This document shows, one piece after another, positions 1 to 5,941 of a stretch of 6,017 nt of DNA (position 1 is the first letter of the stretch; each line of letters starts with the position of its first letter). Both the position numbers and the translations under genes were made by a program. Source of the stretch: Campylobacteraceae bacterium. GTDB lineage: Bacteria; Campylobacterota; Campylobacteria; Campylobacterales; Sulfurovaceae. The stretch spans positions 1 through 6,017 of the forward strand of contig JALVQH010000078.1 of NCBI GenBank assembly GCA_027031505.1. The letters run 5' to 3'. The notes below the pieces were generated by a model, which saw nothing but the letters and a program-made list of their open reading frames with translations, was not told the DNA's origin and ran no database searches.

Positions 1-391
1 CACCCGTCGGGCACACCGGCACGCACGGGATATCGTCGCACATGTAGCACGGGACATCGCGGGCGACGAAATAGGGGGTACCTGTCGTTACACCTTCCGT
101 ATCGGCTTTGGCCACTTTGAGTGTCTCGGGGCGCGGCTTGCCGGTCTCTTTGTCGATGTTGCTCTCGCGGTTGCGGCACGCTTCGACGCAGAGACCGCAC
201 TTGATGCACGTACGCAAAAAGTCCTCTTCGGGGAGTGCAGCAGGCGGACGCAGGGTCAGCACGCTGGAGCGTGCCTTGTCCGCGTATCCGGCCCACAGCA
301 GTCCGCCGAGCAGACCCAAACCTGCATGGTGCGTCATATCGGTAAAAAACCGCCGACGCGCCGTAATCTCAGGTTTCTTTTGGGTGCTCAT
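1..391 (-). CDS. napG: NapG, periplasmic ferredoxin-type quinol dehydrogenase subunit (partial, 3' end beyond window)
   Basis: I translated this by hand from the ATG at 391-389; 130 codons are visible before the window edge. The N-terminus has a Tat-like signal (ARRRFF at residues 11-16, then a Gly/Leu-rich segment ending near AGYA at 34-37), which fits folded export with Fe-S clusters. Two four-cysteine motifs are visible: C62-x2-C65-x2-C68-x3-C72, and C115-x2-C118-x4-C123-x3-C127 within the family-typical stretch TPYFVARDVPC...DIPC...CPTG. Known NapG proteins carry four [4Fe-4S] clusters and work with the membrane protein NapH to move electrons from quinol toward NapB/NapA. The start is supported by AAGGA 8 nt upstream, and the gene begins 22 nt after the napA stop, so the two are surely cotranscribed. 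Oddities are a 15-residue-longer spacer after C72 and Arg instead of the usual Pro following C72. Identity is near certain; the C-terminal half is not visible. Confidence 0.95.
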   Translation of the reverse strand, partial: MSTQKKPEITARRRFFTDMTHHAGLGLLGGLLWAGYADKARSSVLTLRPPAALPEEDFLRTCIKCGLCVEACRNRESNIDKETGKPRPETLKVAKADTEGVTTGTPYFVARDVPCYMCDDIPCVPVCPTG

Positions 392-395
392 TTTT

Positions 396-400
396 TTTCC
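396..400 (-). promoter_or_regulatory. Ribosome binding site of napG
   Basis: On the minus strand AAGGA precedes a run of A residues and then the napG ATG. It lies in the 22-nt gap after the napA stop codon and fixes the napG start, with no separate promoter visible in the gap. Confidence 0.7.
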
Positions 401-413
401 TTGCTTTGCTCTC

Positions 414-3227
414 TTATGCTTTGGTGATCTTCACCGCACACTTTTTGTAGTCGGTCTGCTTGGACATCGGGCAGGTCGCATCGAGGGTGACCTTGTTGAT
501 GAAGACTTTCTCATCGAACCAGGGGACAAATACCAGACCCTGTGAGGGGCGGTTACGTCCGTGGGTTTCGACGCGTGCTTTGACTTTGCCGCGGCGCGAT
601 TCGACCCAGACGAGGTCACCGCGCTTGAGCCCTTTGGCTTTGGCATCTTTGGGGTTCATGTAGCAGAGCGCCTCCGGTACCGCACGGAAGAGCTCCGGAA
701 CCCGCATGGTCATCGTACCGCTGTGCCAGTGCTCAAGCACCCGACCGGTACAGAGCCAGGTATCGTAATTCTCATCCGGCTTCTCAGGGGGATCCATATA
801 CGGACGGGCATAGATCTTCGCTTTATTCGGAAGCGGTTTTTTCTTCTTGTCTTTGATGCCCTTCAGATCCCCTTGTGCCAATGCTTTGGCGAGCGGTCCA
901 TAGAAGGCGAAGTCTCCGCCGGGGTTGGCCTTGGCTGCATACGGATCGTATTTACAGTTGAAGCGCCACTGGGTTTCTTTGCCGTTGACAACCGGCCACT
1001 TGAGTCCACGGACTTTGTGGTAGGTGACGAAGTCGGCAAGGTCGTGTCCGTGGCCGCGTCCGAAGTCGGCGTACTCTTCGAAGAGATACTGGTGGATCAT
1101 GAATCCGTAGCCTTTGAAGACTTCACCGTCGCTGCCCTTGACGTTACGGGCATCGCCGAGACACTCGGAGTTGTCGTACCCTTTCTGCGGGAAGCTGTTG
1201 AGATCAATCTTGTATTTTTTGGCGCGCTCGTTGGCAAAGAGGATCTCAAACATGGTGGTATCCTCTTTATAACCCATCTTTTTGGCCTCTTCGATGACGC
1301 TCGGCAGCGGCTTCTTACGCGGACCGCTTGGAGCATACTCACCCCAGACGTCTTTGACGGTGAAGCGCTTGGAGAGCTCAACCCACTGCCAGGTATCCGA
1401 CATAGAGTCCCCGACCGGAAGCACCTGCTGACGCCAGTGCTGGGTACGACGCTCGGCGTTGCCGTATGCACCCCACTTCTCATAGATCATCGCTGAGGGA
1501 AGCACGAGGTCGGAGACCTTGGCGGAGATTCCCGGATATCCATCGGAAGTAACGATAAAGTTGTCCATCTCACGAGCCGCTTTGATCCAGTGGTTGGCAC
1601 TGGCCGAGTCGTGATACGGGTTACAGACGTTGACCCAGGCAAATTTGACCAGACCATCTTCGATCCCGCGGTGGATCGCCATGATGTGCTGCTTGCCCAC
1701 ACCGTTGAGGGTTCCGGCAGGGATGTGCCACTTTTTCTCGGCAATGGCGCGGTGTTTGGGGCTCTTGACCATCAGGTCGGCCGGCAGACGGTGGGTGAAG
1801 GTACCGACTTCACGTGCGGTTCCACACGCAGAGGGTTGACCGGTGAGCGAGAAGGCTCCCGAGCCGGGCTTGGCCTGTTTGTTGAGCATGAAGTGGACGT
1901 TGTAGCTGAGGGTGTTGACCCAGGTACCGCGGGTGTGCTGGTTCATCCCCATGGTCCAGAAGGAGACGACTTTGCGCCCTTTTTCGATGTAGAGATCGGC
2001 GAGCATCTGGAGCTTCTTCTTGAACGCTTCGATGTCTTCGTTGGGATCCCCTTTGGCGATCTTGGCGACATAGTCGAGGGTATAGGGCTCGAGAGATTTC
2101 TTGTACTCTTCGAAGCTGATCTCCCAGTGTTTGAGGGTTCCGGCAGTATGTTTCATCACATCGCCCTCTTTGTAGCCATACGGAGCCAGAGCCGGCGCTT
2201 CGGTGGCGGAGACTTTTTTCTCCATCTCTTTGGAGATGGTTTCCATCTCTTTGGCAGAATATTTGCCCTCTTTGAGTGATTTCTCACCCGCGCGGCGCAT
2301 ACCGTAACCGATGTTGACCGGTCCGACGGCAAAGACCATATGTTTCTTGACAAATTCCCAGTCGATGATCTTCTCTTTCTCATCACGCATGACGATCTCA
2401 CGGGCAATGTAGTTCCACAATGCCAGGTCGGTCTGCGGGGTGAAGATGATCTCGAAGTCGGCCAGATCGGAGCTCCGGGTGCGGTAGGTCGTGATGTTGA
2501 CCACTTTGACGCGCTCGGGATCGGTCAGCTTGCGGTCGGTGACACGGGACCAGAGGATCGGGTGCATCTCGGCCATATTCGATCCCCAGCTGACGACGGT
2601 ATCGGTCAGTTCGATGTCATCGTAGCATCCGGAGGGCTCATCAACACCAAACGTTTGATAGAAACCGACAACGGCCGATGCCATACAGTGACGGGCATTG
2701 GGATCGATGGCGTTGGAGCGGAAGCCCGCTTTCATCATCTTGTGCGCTGCGTATCCTTCCATGACGGTGTACTGACCGGATGCGAAGACCGCTACCCCTT
2801 CAGGACCGCTCTCTTTGAGTGCTCTTTTGATGTGTTTCTCCATCTCGTCGAAAGCACGCTTCCATGAAACCGGCTTGAACTTGCCTTTTTTGTCGAATTC
2901 ACCTTTGTCATTCATACGCAGCAGCGGCGTCTTGAGGCGGTCGGCACCGTACATGATCTTGGCGTTGAAGTATCCTTTGATACAGTTCAAACCACGGTTG
3001 ACCGGCGCAGCAGGGTCGCCCTTGACCGCAACAATCTTGCCACCTTTGGTTGCGAGCATGATCCCACACCCGGTTCCACAGAATCGGCAGGCTGCTTTGT
3101 CCCAGCGCCAGCCCTCTTCACCTTTGGCTGCGGCAGCCTGGATCTCAGCGGGTACCGTGATACCTACTGCTCCAGCCGCTGCGACAGCCGCCGAACTTTT
3201 TAGAAAATCTCGTCGATTCATTCCCAT
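414..3227 (-). CDS. napA: NapA, catalytic subunit of periplasmic nitrate reductase
   Basis: This encodes 937 aa of the molybdopterin oxidoreductase family and reduces nitrate to nitrite in the periplasm. Seen in order: a Tat signal (NRRDFLK at residues 4-10, hydrophobic Ala-rich segment, likely cleavage near residues 29-33); an N-terminal [4Fe-4S] motif C47-x2-C50-x3-C54-x27-C82, with K84 just after it as the conserved electron-transfer lysine; and the Mo-ligand cysteine C181 in [10 protein letters not shown], followed by GCYDD at 200-204. The C-terminus ([14 protein letters not shown]) is typical of NapA. The length fits the longer Campylobacterota form. The first ATG (3227) has AGGAGG 5 nt upstream; a second in-frame ATG at 3221 would put the spacing at 11 nt, so the start is 3227 or 3221. 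It is the first gene of a nap operon, with napG 22 nt downstream. No frameshift or missing key residue was seen. Confidence 0.98.
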   Translation of the reverse strand: MGMNRRDFLKSSAAVAAAGAVGITVPAEIQAAAAKGEEGWRWDKAACRFCGTGCGIMLATKGGKIVAVKGDPAAPVNRGLNCIKGYFNAKIMYGADRLKTPLLRMNDKGEFDKKGKFKPVSWKRAFDEMEKHIKRALKESGPEGVAVFASGQYTVMEGYAAHKMMKAGFRSNAIDPNARHCMASAVVGFYQTFGVDEPSGCYDDIELTDTVVSWGSNMAEMHPILWSRVTDRKLTDPERVKVVNITTYRTRSSDLADFEIIFTPQTDLALWNYIAREIVMRDEKEKIIDWEFVKKHMVFAVGPVNIGYGMRRAGEKSLKEGKYSAKEMETISKEMEKKVSATEAPALAPYGYKEGDVMKHTAGTLKHWEISFEEYKKSLEPYTLDYVAKIAKGDPNEDIEAFKKKLQMLADLYIEKGRKVVSFWTMGMNQHTRGTWVNTLSYNVHFMLNKQAKPGSGAFSLTGQPSACGTAREVGTFTHRLPADLMVKSPKHRAIAEKKWHIPAGTLNGVGKQHIMAIHRGIEDGLVKFAWVNVCNPYHDSASANHWIKAAREMDNFIVTSDGYPGISAKVSDLVLPSAMIYEKWGAYGNAERRTQHWRQQVLPVGDSMSDTWQWVELSKRFTVKDVWGEYAPSGPRKKPLPSVIEEAKKMGYKEDTTMFEILFANERAKKYKIDLNSFPQKGYDNSECLGDARNVKGSDGEVFKGYGFMIHQYLFEEYADFGRGHGHDLADFVTYHKVRGLKWPVVNGKETQWRFNCKYDPYAAKANPGGDFAFYGPLAKALAQGDLKGIKDKKKKPLPNKAKIYARPYMDPPEKPDENYDTWLCTGRVLEHWHSGTMTMRVPELFRAVPEALCYMNPKDAKAKGLKRGDLVWVESRRGKVKARVETHGRNRPSQGLVFVPWFDEKVFINKVTLDATCPMSKQTDYKKCAVKITKA

Positions 3228-3232
3228 TATAA

Positions 3233-3238
3233 CCTCCT
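3233..3238 (-). promoter_or_regulatory. Strong ribosome binding site of napA
   Basis: The minus strand reads AGGAGGTTATAATG. The perfect AGGAGG lies 5 nt before the ATG at 3227 and 11 nt before the in-frame ATG at 3221, slightly favouring the upstream start. Confidence 0.8.
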
Positions 3239-3246
3239 GTATGTAG

Positions 3247-3262
3247 TTAGGGATGCCCCTAA
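3247..3262 (-). repeat. Inverted repeat over the predicted nap transcription start (candidate operator)
   Basis: The minus strand reads TTAGGG-GCAT-CCCTAA, two perfect 6-nt arms with a 4-nt spacer. It starts at the last base of the TATAAT element and covers the predicted start point near 3255, ending about 20 nt before the napA ATG. A protein bound here would be expected to block initiation; alternatively the arms form a short hairpin at the 5' end of the mRNA. It does not match the NarL 7-2-7 or FNR consensus. The repeat is seen; the function is inferred. Confidence 0.4.
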
Positions 3263-3267
3263 TTATA
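3262..3267 (-). promoter_or_regulatory. -10 element of the napA promoter
   Basis: A perfect TATAAT on the minus strand, giving a start near 3255 and a leader of about 28 nt. No good -35 hexamer sits 16-18 nt upstream; the nearest is CTGTTC. This fits both the weak -35 conservation of Campylobacterota promoters and an activator-dependent promoter, given the FNR-type box just upstream. Confidence 0.65.
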
Positions 3268-3290
3268 GCGCAAACAAAATACAGGAACAG

Positions 3291-3304
3291 TTGATTTGTA
3301 TCAT
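3291..3304 (-). promoter_or_regulatory. FNR/CRP-family binding site in front of napA
   Basis: The plus strand reads TTGATTTGTATCAT, which matches the FNR consensus TTGAT-N4-ATCAA at 9 of 10 defined positions (only the last base differs). Its centre at 3297.5 is about 42 bp upstream of the start predicted from TATAAT, the usual -41.5 position of class II activation by CRP/FNR-family regulators. It therefore probably switches nap on under low oxygen or in response to a nitrogen oxide signal. Which family member binds it cannot be told from the site alone; the NssR-type box of Campylobacter (TTAAC-N4-GTTAA) fits less well. Confidence 0.7.
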
Positions 3305-3360
3305 TAAAAGAGAAAATATTTAAAAAAAGGGAAATAAAGAAACAGGCTAAGGGGGCTTTA

Positions 3361-3387
3361 ATAATCGGAGGAAATTCCTCCGATTAT
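3361..3387 (-). terminator. Hairpin downstream of the cytochrome lipoprotein gene, probable terminator
   Basis: Two perfect 13-nt arms (ATAATCGGAGGAA and its complement) flank one central base, realistically an 11-bp stem with a 5-nt AAATT loop. It begins 10 nt after the stop codon at 3398-3400. On the minus strand the stem is followed by only a poor T-rich stretch (ATTATTAAAG), and a real T-run appears only about 35 nt further on (3321-3327). It may act as an intrinsic terminator or protect the mRNA 3' end. It separates this gene from the nap promoter. Confidence 0.55.
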
Positions 3388-3397
3388 AACCGAGAAG

Positions 3398-4174
3398 TTA
3401 TTTAAGTGCAGCGATGTAAGCAGAGAGTGCAGCGATATCGGCATCGCTCAAACCAGCAGCCTGTCCTTTCATGACCGATCCCATGCTGTGTTTGTTCAGG
3501 GTGCCGGCTTTGTATCCCTTGAGATCTTCGGCGATCACCTCGGCGCTCAGACCGGCAATGGGATCCGATTTGCCGAGCGCCCTGGTTTTGCCATCCGCCC
3601 CATGACAACCGGCACATTTGGCGTACAGGACTTTTCCTGCGGAGGTATCGGCGGCGGTGACCGGAGATTTGTCCTCAGCCGAAGCGGCCGGTTTTTCGGC
3701 TTCGGGAATTTTCTCTTCGGTTGTGCTGGCTGCTTCGACCGCTTTTTCTTTGACAGCGCTGACCGCTTCGGCTGCTTTTTCTTTGATTGCTGTTGCAGTT
3801 TCTTCCGTTTTGGCTTTGGTGGCTTCGACTGCTTCGGCAACCTTTTCTTTGGTCGCTGCAGCTGCTGCTTCTGTTCTATCCTTAACTGCATCCATCGTTC
3901 CAGATGCTTTCTCTTTGACCGCTGTCGCCGCCTCTTCCGCTCTGGCTTTGGCTGCAGCAGCGATTTCTTCTGTTTTTGCTTCAGCGGCTTCGACAGCTTC
4001 AGCGGCTTTGTCTTTGGCCGTTTGTGCCATTTCAGACGCTTTGTTTTTGAGCGTATCGACAGCACTGCTTGTTGCCTCGGCCGCTTTGTTGGCAGCCTCT
4101 TTTGTCGTCGAATTGCTGCATCCGGTCACCAGAACGGTTGCAGTAACAATCGAGAAAAGTGTGATTTTTTTCAT
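3398..4174 (-). CDS. Lipoprotein with hendecad-repeat helical stalk and C-terminal cytochrome c553 domain
   Basis: This encodes 258 aa. I chose the ATG at 4174, not the upstream in-frame ATG at 4207, because it has AAGGAA about 7 nt upstream and directly yields a lipoprotein signal (MKKITLFSIV..., lipobox VTGC, lipidated Cys19). The 4207 start would place the -10 box inside the coding region. Residues 43-152 are ten consecutive 11-residue units of the KEKAAEAVSAV type, Ala/Lys/Glu-rich, as in group 3 LEA-like or apolipoprotein-like amphipathic helices. A Pro/Ala/Glu linker (about 153-177) leads to a class I cytochrome c: CAGCH (C187, C190, H191) and a probable axial Met in HSMGSVM (M231 or M235). 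That domain resembles the normally soluble cytochrome c553 of Campylobacterota. Expected product: a heme protein anchored in a membrane and reaching into the periplasm. It lies upstream of napA on the same strand, but with its own promoter and hairpin. The electron partner is unknown. Confidence 0.92.
   Translation of the reverse strand: MKKITLFSIVTATVLVTGCSNSTTKEAANKAAEATSSAVDTLKNKASEMAQTAKDKAAEAVEAAEAKTEEIAAAAKARAEEAATAVKEKASGTMDAVKDRTEAAAAATKEKVAEAVEATKAKTEETATAIKEKAAEAVSAVKEKAVEAASTTEEKIPEAEKPAASAEDKSPVTAADTSAGKVLYAKCAGCHGADGKTRALGKSDPIAGLSAEVIAEDLKGYKAGTLNKHSMGSVMKGQAAGLSDADIAALSAYIAALK
3719..4048 (-). repeat. Ten tandem 33-nt (11-codon) degenerate repeats inside the cytochrome lipoprotein gene
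   Basis: The translation divides without gaps into ten 11-residue units: KNKASEMAQTA, KDKAAEAVEAA, EAKTEEIAAAA, KARAEEAATAV, KEKASGTMDAV, KDRTEAAAAAT, KEKVAEAVEAT, KAKTEETATAI, KEKAAEAVSAV, KEKAVEAASTT. Eleven-residue periodicity favours a long straight or slightly right-handed amphipathic helix. The DNA copies have diverged, so the protein period is conserved better than the nucleotide sequence. The low stop-codon density here also produces long spurious ORFs in other frames. Confidence 0.85.
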
Positions 4175-4205
4175 CAGGTTTTCCTTTGAGATTAACGATG
4201 GAAGC

Positions 4206-4211
4206 ATTATA
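4206..4211 (-). promoter_or_regulatory. Extended -10 promoter of the cytochrome lipoprotein gene
   Basis: The minus strand reads TTTTTTGATATAATG: a perfect TATAAT preceded by TGA, an extended -10 (TGn). The predicted start is near 4199, giving a leader of about 25 nt containing AAGGAA. No clear -35 is present; the T-run upstream is typical of Campylobacterota sigma-70 promoters. It lies in the 76-nt gap after queD. Confidence 0.65.
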
Positions 4212-4250
4212 TCAAAAAAGTAACATCAAATGATTAACAGCAAGGAGTGA

Positions 4251-4832
4251 TTACACTTTTCTGGGGAGAATGAGCGGGGTGCGTTTCAGGAGTTTTTCCC
4301 ACATCTGAGGATCGCGCCACTCCTCGCGTACCGCATCGGAAAACCGGAAATCTTCGAGAGAAAGTTTCCCCATATTCGGGTTGCAGGCATCTTCATAAAA
4401 CGCCTGGGCATATCCGGTATCGGTCTCGTGAACAATGATGCTGTGGAGGTGGACGTTGCGCTCACCGTTCTGCATCGCCGAGCACTCGAGCACTCGCTCC
4501 ACCATCCGAAAGATCACCCGGCTGAACTGTTCGGCCGAAGGGCTCACCGGTAATTCGACCCATCGTTTGGAGTAGCGCTTCATGGCAGCACGATATTCCG
4601 GATCGTCTCCGCTCCAGAGGGTAATCCCGTGATCGAAACTGTCAATGAGTTCTTTGATGTGCAATTTGGTCAAACCAAAATCAAACACCATCTGTCCGTG
4701 GTCAAGATAATCCGATTCGAGCAGCACTTCGACTTTGTAGGAGTGGCCGTGGAGGTTTTCGCTGCACCGACGGGTCGAGCAATTGCGGACAATGTGGGCG
4801 TTTTCAAATTTGAAGAGTTTTCGGATGATCAT
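4251..4832 (-). CDS. queD: QueD, 6-carboxy-5,6,7,8-tetrahydropterin synthase
   Basis: This encodes 193 aa of the PTPS/QueD family, a cytoplasmic enzyme converting 7,8-dihydroneopterin triphosphate to 6-carboxytetrahydropterin in queuosine-precursor synthesis. Visible motifs: FENAH (zinc ligand H13), C23 as the probable catalytic Cys in RRCSENLHGH with zinc ligands H28 and H30, MVFDFG at 48-53, FDHG at 66-69 (catalytic His 68), the PSAEQF segment at 98-103, and VHETDTG with E136 that binds the pterin. At 193 aa it is longer than the 121-aa E. coli enzyme. The start at 4832 is chosen because residues from there match the family (MIIRKLFKFENAH); the longer in-frame start at 4898 would cover the palindrome and -10 box. 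The RBS is poor (AAAGAA). queE lies upstream on the same strand and makes the next enzyme of the pathway. Confidence 0.93.
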   Translation of the reverse strand: MIIRKLFKFENAHIVRNCSTRRCSENLHGHSYKVEVLLESDYLDHGQMVFDFGLTKLHIKELIDSFDHGITLWSGDDPEYRAAMKRYSKRWVELPVSPSAEQFSRVIFRMVERVLECSAMQNGERNVHLHSIIVHETDTGYAQAFYEDACNPNMGKLSLEDFRFSDAVREEWRDPQMWEKLLKRTPLILPRKV

Positions 4833-4853
4833 GCGGGGTTCTTTTTTTGTATC

Positions 4854-4859
4854 ATTATA
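4854..4859 (-). promoter_or_regulatory. Extended -10 promoter of queD
   Basis: The minus strand reads TTTTGGTATAATG, a perfect TATAAT with TGG in the extended position. The predicted start is near 4847, about 15 nt before the queD ATG. No -35 hexamer is evident, and the upstream sequence is AT-rich (ATATTTAAATTTT). It suggests queD has its own promoter in addition to any read-through from queE. Confidence 0.55.
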
Positions 4860-4883
4860 CCAAAATTTAAATATCACGCGCAG

Positions 4884-4901
4884 GGTGTGCAATTGCACAC
4901 C
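4884..4901. promoter_or_regulatory. Perfect 18-bp palindrome upstream of queD, candidate operator
   Basis: GGTGTGCAATTGCACACC is a perfect palindrome. Its centre (4892.5) is about 45 bp upstream of the predicted queD start, where a dimeric activator or a repressor could sit. It could instead be a 7-bp hairpin with an AATT loop at the 3' end of the queE transcript, but no T-run follows it on either strand, so it is not a standard terminator. The regulator is not recognised. Confidence 0.45.
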
Positions 4902-4911
4902 AAAATCGCAA

Positions 4912-4925
4912 CGTGATTGATCACG
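4912..4925. repeat. Short inverted repeat next to the heptamer array
   Basis: CGTGAT-TG-ATCACG: perfect 6-nt arms with a 2-nt spacer. It overlaps the first unit of the heptamer array and lies 10 nt from the 18-bp palindrome. Its role is unknown and it could be incidental. Confidence 0.3.
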
Positions 4926-4964
4926 AATTACGAATTACGAATTACGAATTACCAATCACGAACC
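4923..4964. repeat. Heptanucleotide tandem repeat (ACGAATT)n between queE and queD
   Basis: Four perfect copies of ACGAATT (4923-4950) are followed by two degenerate copies, ACCAATC and ACGAACC (4951-4964), ending directly at the queE stop codon (4966-4968). It is a simple-sequence array with a 7-bp period and no spacers. Heptamer arrays of this style occur in intergenic DNA of various bacteria, notably cyanobacteria, and copy number may vary between strains. It lies outside the coding regions and upstream of the queD promoter, so a phase-variation effect on reading frame is excluded. Confidence 0.9.
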
Positions 4965-4965
4965 T

Positions 4966-5724
4966 CTACACCCCCTGCGTCGTATCGAACATGCGGATAT
5001 GGAGCCGATCGCTGTAACGAAAATTGTGCTGCATACAAAAAGCAAACACGGCACGGTCATTGCGCCGGATCGTATCACGGCTCTCGCCGACAGGCATACA
5101 GTAGACCGGGATCGGCGGCAGGAGGCTTCGGACAGCCGTGATCTCCGCAAGTGCCGTGGTATCGATCAGGTCACGGGAGAGGGCAAATTTCAGAAAAGGG
5201 TCGACAGACTCTCCGGCGATCGCTTTCAATGCGTGCGGGACGATCCGTTTGTGTTCCGGTTCTCCGCTGTTGGAGAGTTTGACCGAGAGAGCGAAGGTGC
5301 AGTGGCGGTAGGCGGGGTATGCCTCAAAATCCACCTCCACCGTCCCATTGGTCTCAAACGTCACCCTCATTCCCCGCTCCACCAGCCACGTCACCGTCTC
5401 GTAAAAAGCTCGATCACGATAATACAGCAGCGGCTCACCGCCGGTGATCACCACATCGGGCAGATAGCCAATGGTCGCAAATGCTTTTTGAAGTGTTTCG
5501 ATAAGCGATGCACTCTCTTCGACTTTGATCCAGCTTTTGGCATAGGCACTGTCCACGGCAAAATAGGTATCACACCCCCGGCGCACCTCCCCGTCCACTT
5601 CATACGCTGCCCCAAATCCCGGACAGGCCAGATTGCACCCGCCGGTGCGGAGGAAATAAGAGGGTGTACCGGCGTATTTGCCCTCGCCTTGGATAGAGAA
5701 GAAGTGTTCAGTCAAGTAGAACAT
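4966..5724 (-). CDS. queE: QueE, 7-carboxy-7-deazaguanine synthase (radical SAM)
   Basis: This encodes 252 aa: a cytoplasmic radical-SAM enzyme that rearranges 6-carboxytetrahydropterin to 7-carboxy-7-deazaguanine. Seen: the N-terminal FFSIQGEGKYAG (QGEG substrate motif at 12-15), then GGCNLACPGFG. The likely cluster cysteines are C30, C34 and C51 (C-x3-C-x16-C, the last in GCDTYFAVD) instead of the canonical CxxxCxxC; I recall a similar arrangement in other Campylobacterota QueE. The SAM-binding TGGEP is at 94-98, FETNGT at 123-128, and SVKLSNSGE at 147-155 corresponds to the family SPK region. The start at 5724 gives the expected N-terminus but has no clear RBS; the stop of the upstream small ORF is only 4 nt away, so translation may be coupled. 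It probably works with QueD encoded next. Confidence 0.93.
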   Translation of the reverse strand: MFYLTEHFFSIQGEGKYAGTPSYFLRTGGCNLACPGFGAAYEVDGEVRRGCDTYFAVDSAYAKSWIKVEESASLIETLQKAFATIGYLPDVVITGGEPLLYYRDRAFYETVTWLVERGMRVTFETNGTVEVDFEAYPAYRHCTFALSVKLSNSGEPEHKRIVPHALKAIAGESVDPFLKFALSRDLIDTTALAEITAVRSLLPPIPVYCMPVGESRDTIRRNDRAVFAFCMQHNFRYSDRLHIRMFDTTQGV

Positions 5725-5728
5725 TTTG

Positions 5729-5929
5729 CTAAGAAAGGTTACTATCGATCTGTTTCAAAGAGCGATTACGAACCATATCGCAATGCGCCAATAATTCATC
5801 TGCAAGATAATCCTCTTCTTCAAAATTGGCGATTAGAACCTCCATTCCATTAATTCGCGCCATTTTCAAAGTTTGCAAAAGATACCGTAAATTATCCCAA
5901 TCGACAAAGATAGCTACTTTTTCTTGCAC
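5729..5929 (-). CDS. Small ORF with NYN/PIN-like N-terminus, possibly truncated
   Basis: This encodes 66 aa starting at GTG (5929), chosen because AGGAGG lies 6 nt upstream in AGGAGGGGCATTGTG. The longer in-frame ATG at 5971 has no RBS and would add an implausible leader. Residues 4-15, KVAIFVDWDNLR, resemble the first beta strand and acidic site of NYN-domain (PIN-like) ribonucleases (D10, D12, N13). The remaining 50 residues (acidic FEEEDYLADELLAHCD near the middle) do not continue the NYN fold that I know, and a full NYN domain needs roughly twice this length. It could be a decayed NYN gene, a genuine small protein, or a leader ORF coupled to queE (4-nt gap). G+C is about 40% by hand count, clearly lower than queE. 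Confidence 0.5.
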   Translation of the reverse strand: MQEKVAIFVDWDNLRYLLQTLKMARINGMEVLIANFEEEDYLADELLAHCDMVRNRSLKQIDSNLS

Positions 5930-5935
5930 AATGCC

Positions 5936-5941
5936 CCTCCT
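5936..5941 (-). promoter_or_regulatory. Ribosome binding site of the small NYN-like ORF
   Basis: AGGAGG on the minus strand, 6 nt before the GTG at 5929. It is the best Shine-Dalgarno sequence upstream of queE and is the main reason to believe that the small ORF is translated from GTG. Confidence 0.55.

Noticed and set aside
561..2867. Long plus-strand open frames opposite napA (229-311 aa)
   Set aside because: They are antisense shadows of a complete, fully motif-supported napA in a GC-rich region; the products show no family features.
3247..3262. NarL/NarP-type 7-2-7 site
   Set aside because: The arms have the opposite orientation and sequence to the TACYNMT heptamers, so only a generic operator can be claimed.
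3488..4223. Long open frames on the plus strand and in another minus frame opposite the cytochrome lipoprotein (up to 233 aa)
   Set aside because: They are opposite or offset to the 11-codon repeats, where low stop density leaves every frame open. Their products are Phe/Cys- or Ala/Ser-biased, have no RBS and no recognisable domain.
4833..4898. Longer QueD start at 4898 (22 extra residues)
   Set aside because: The extension is not family-like and would cover the -10 element; the family N-terminus begins at 4832.
4923..4964. Possible CRISPR array
   Set aside because: The unit is 7 bp with no unique spacers; it is a simple tandem repeat.
4917..5141. Plus-strand ORF beginning MITNYELRITNYQSR
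   Set aside because: This is the translation of the ACGAATT heptamer array running into queE antisense; such repeat-derived peptides are a common annotation artefact.
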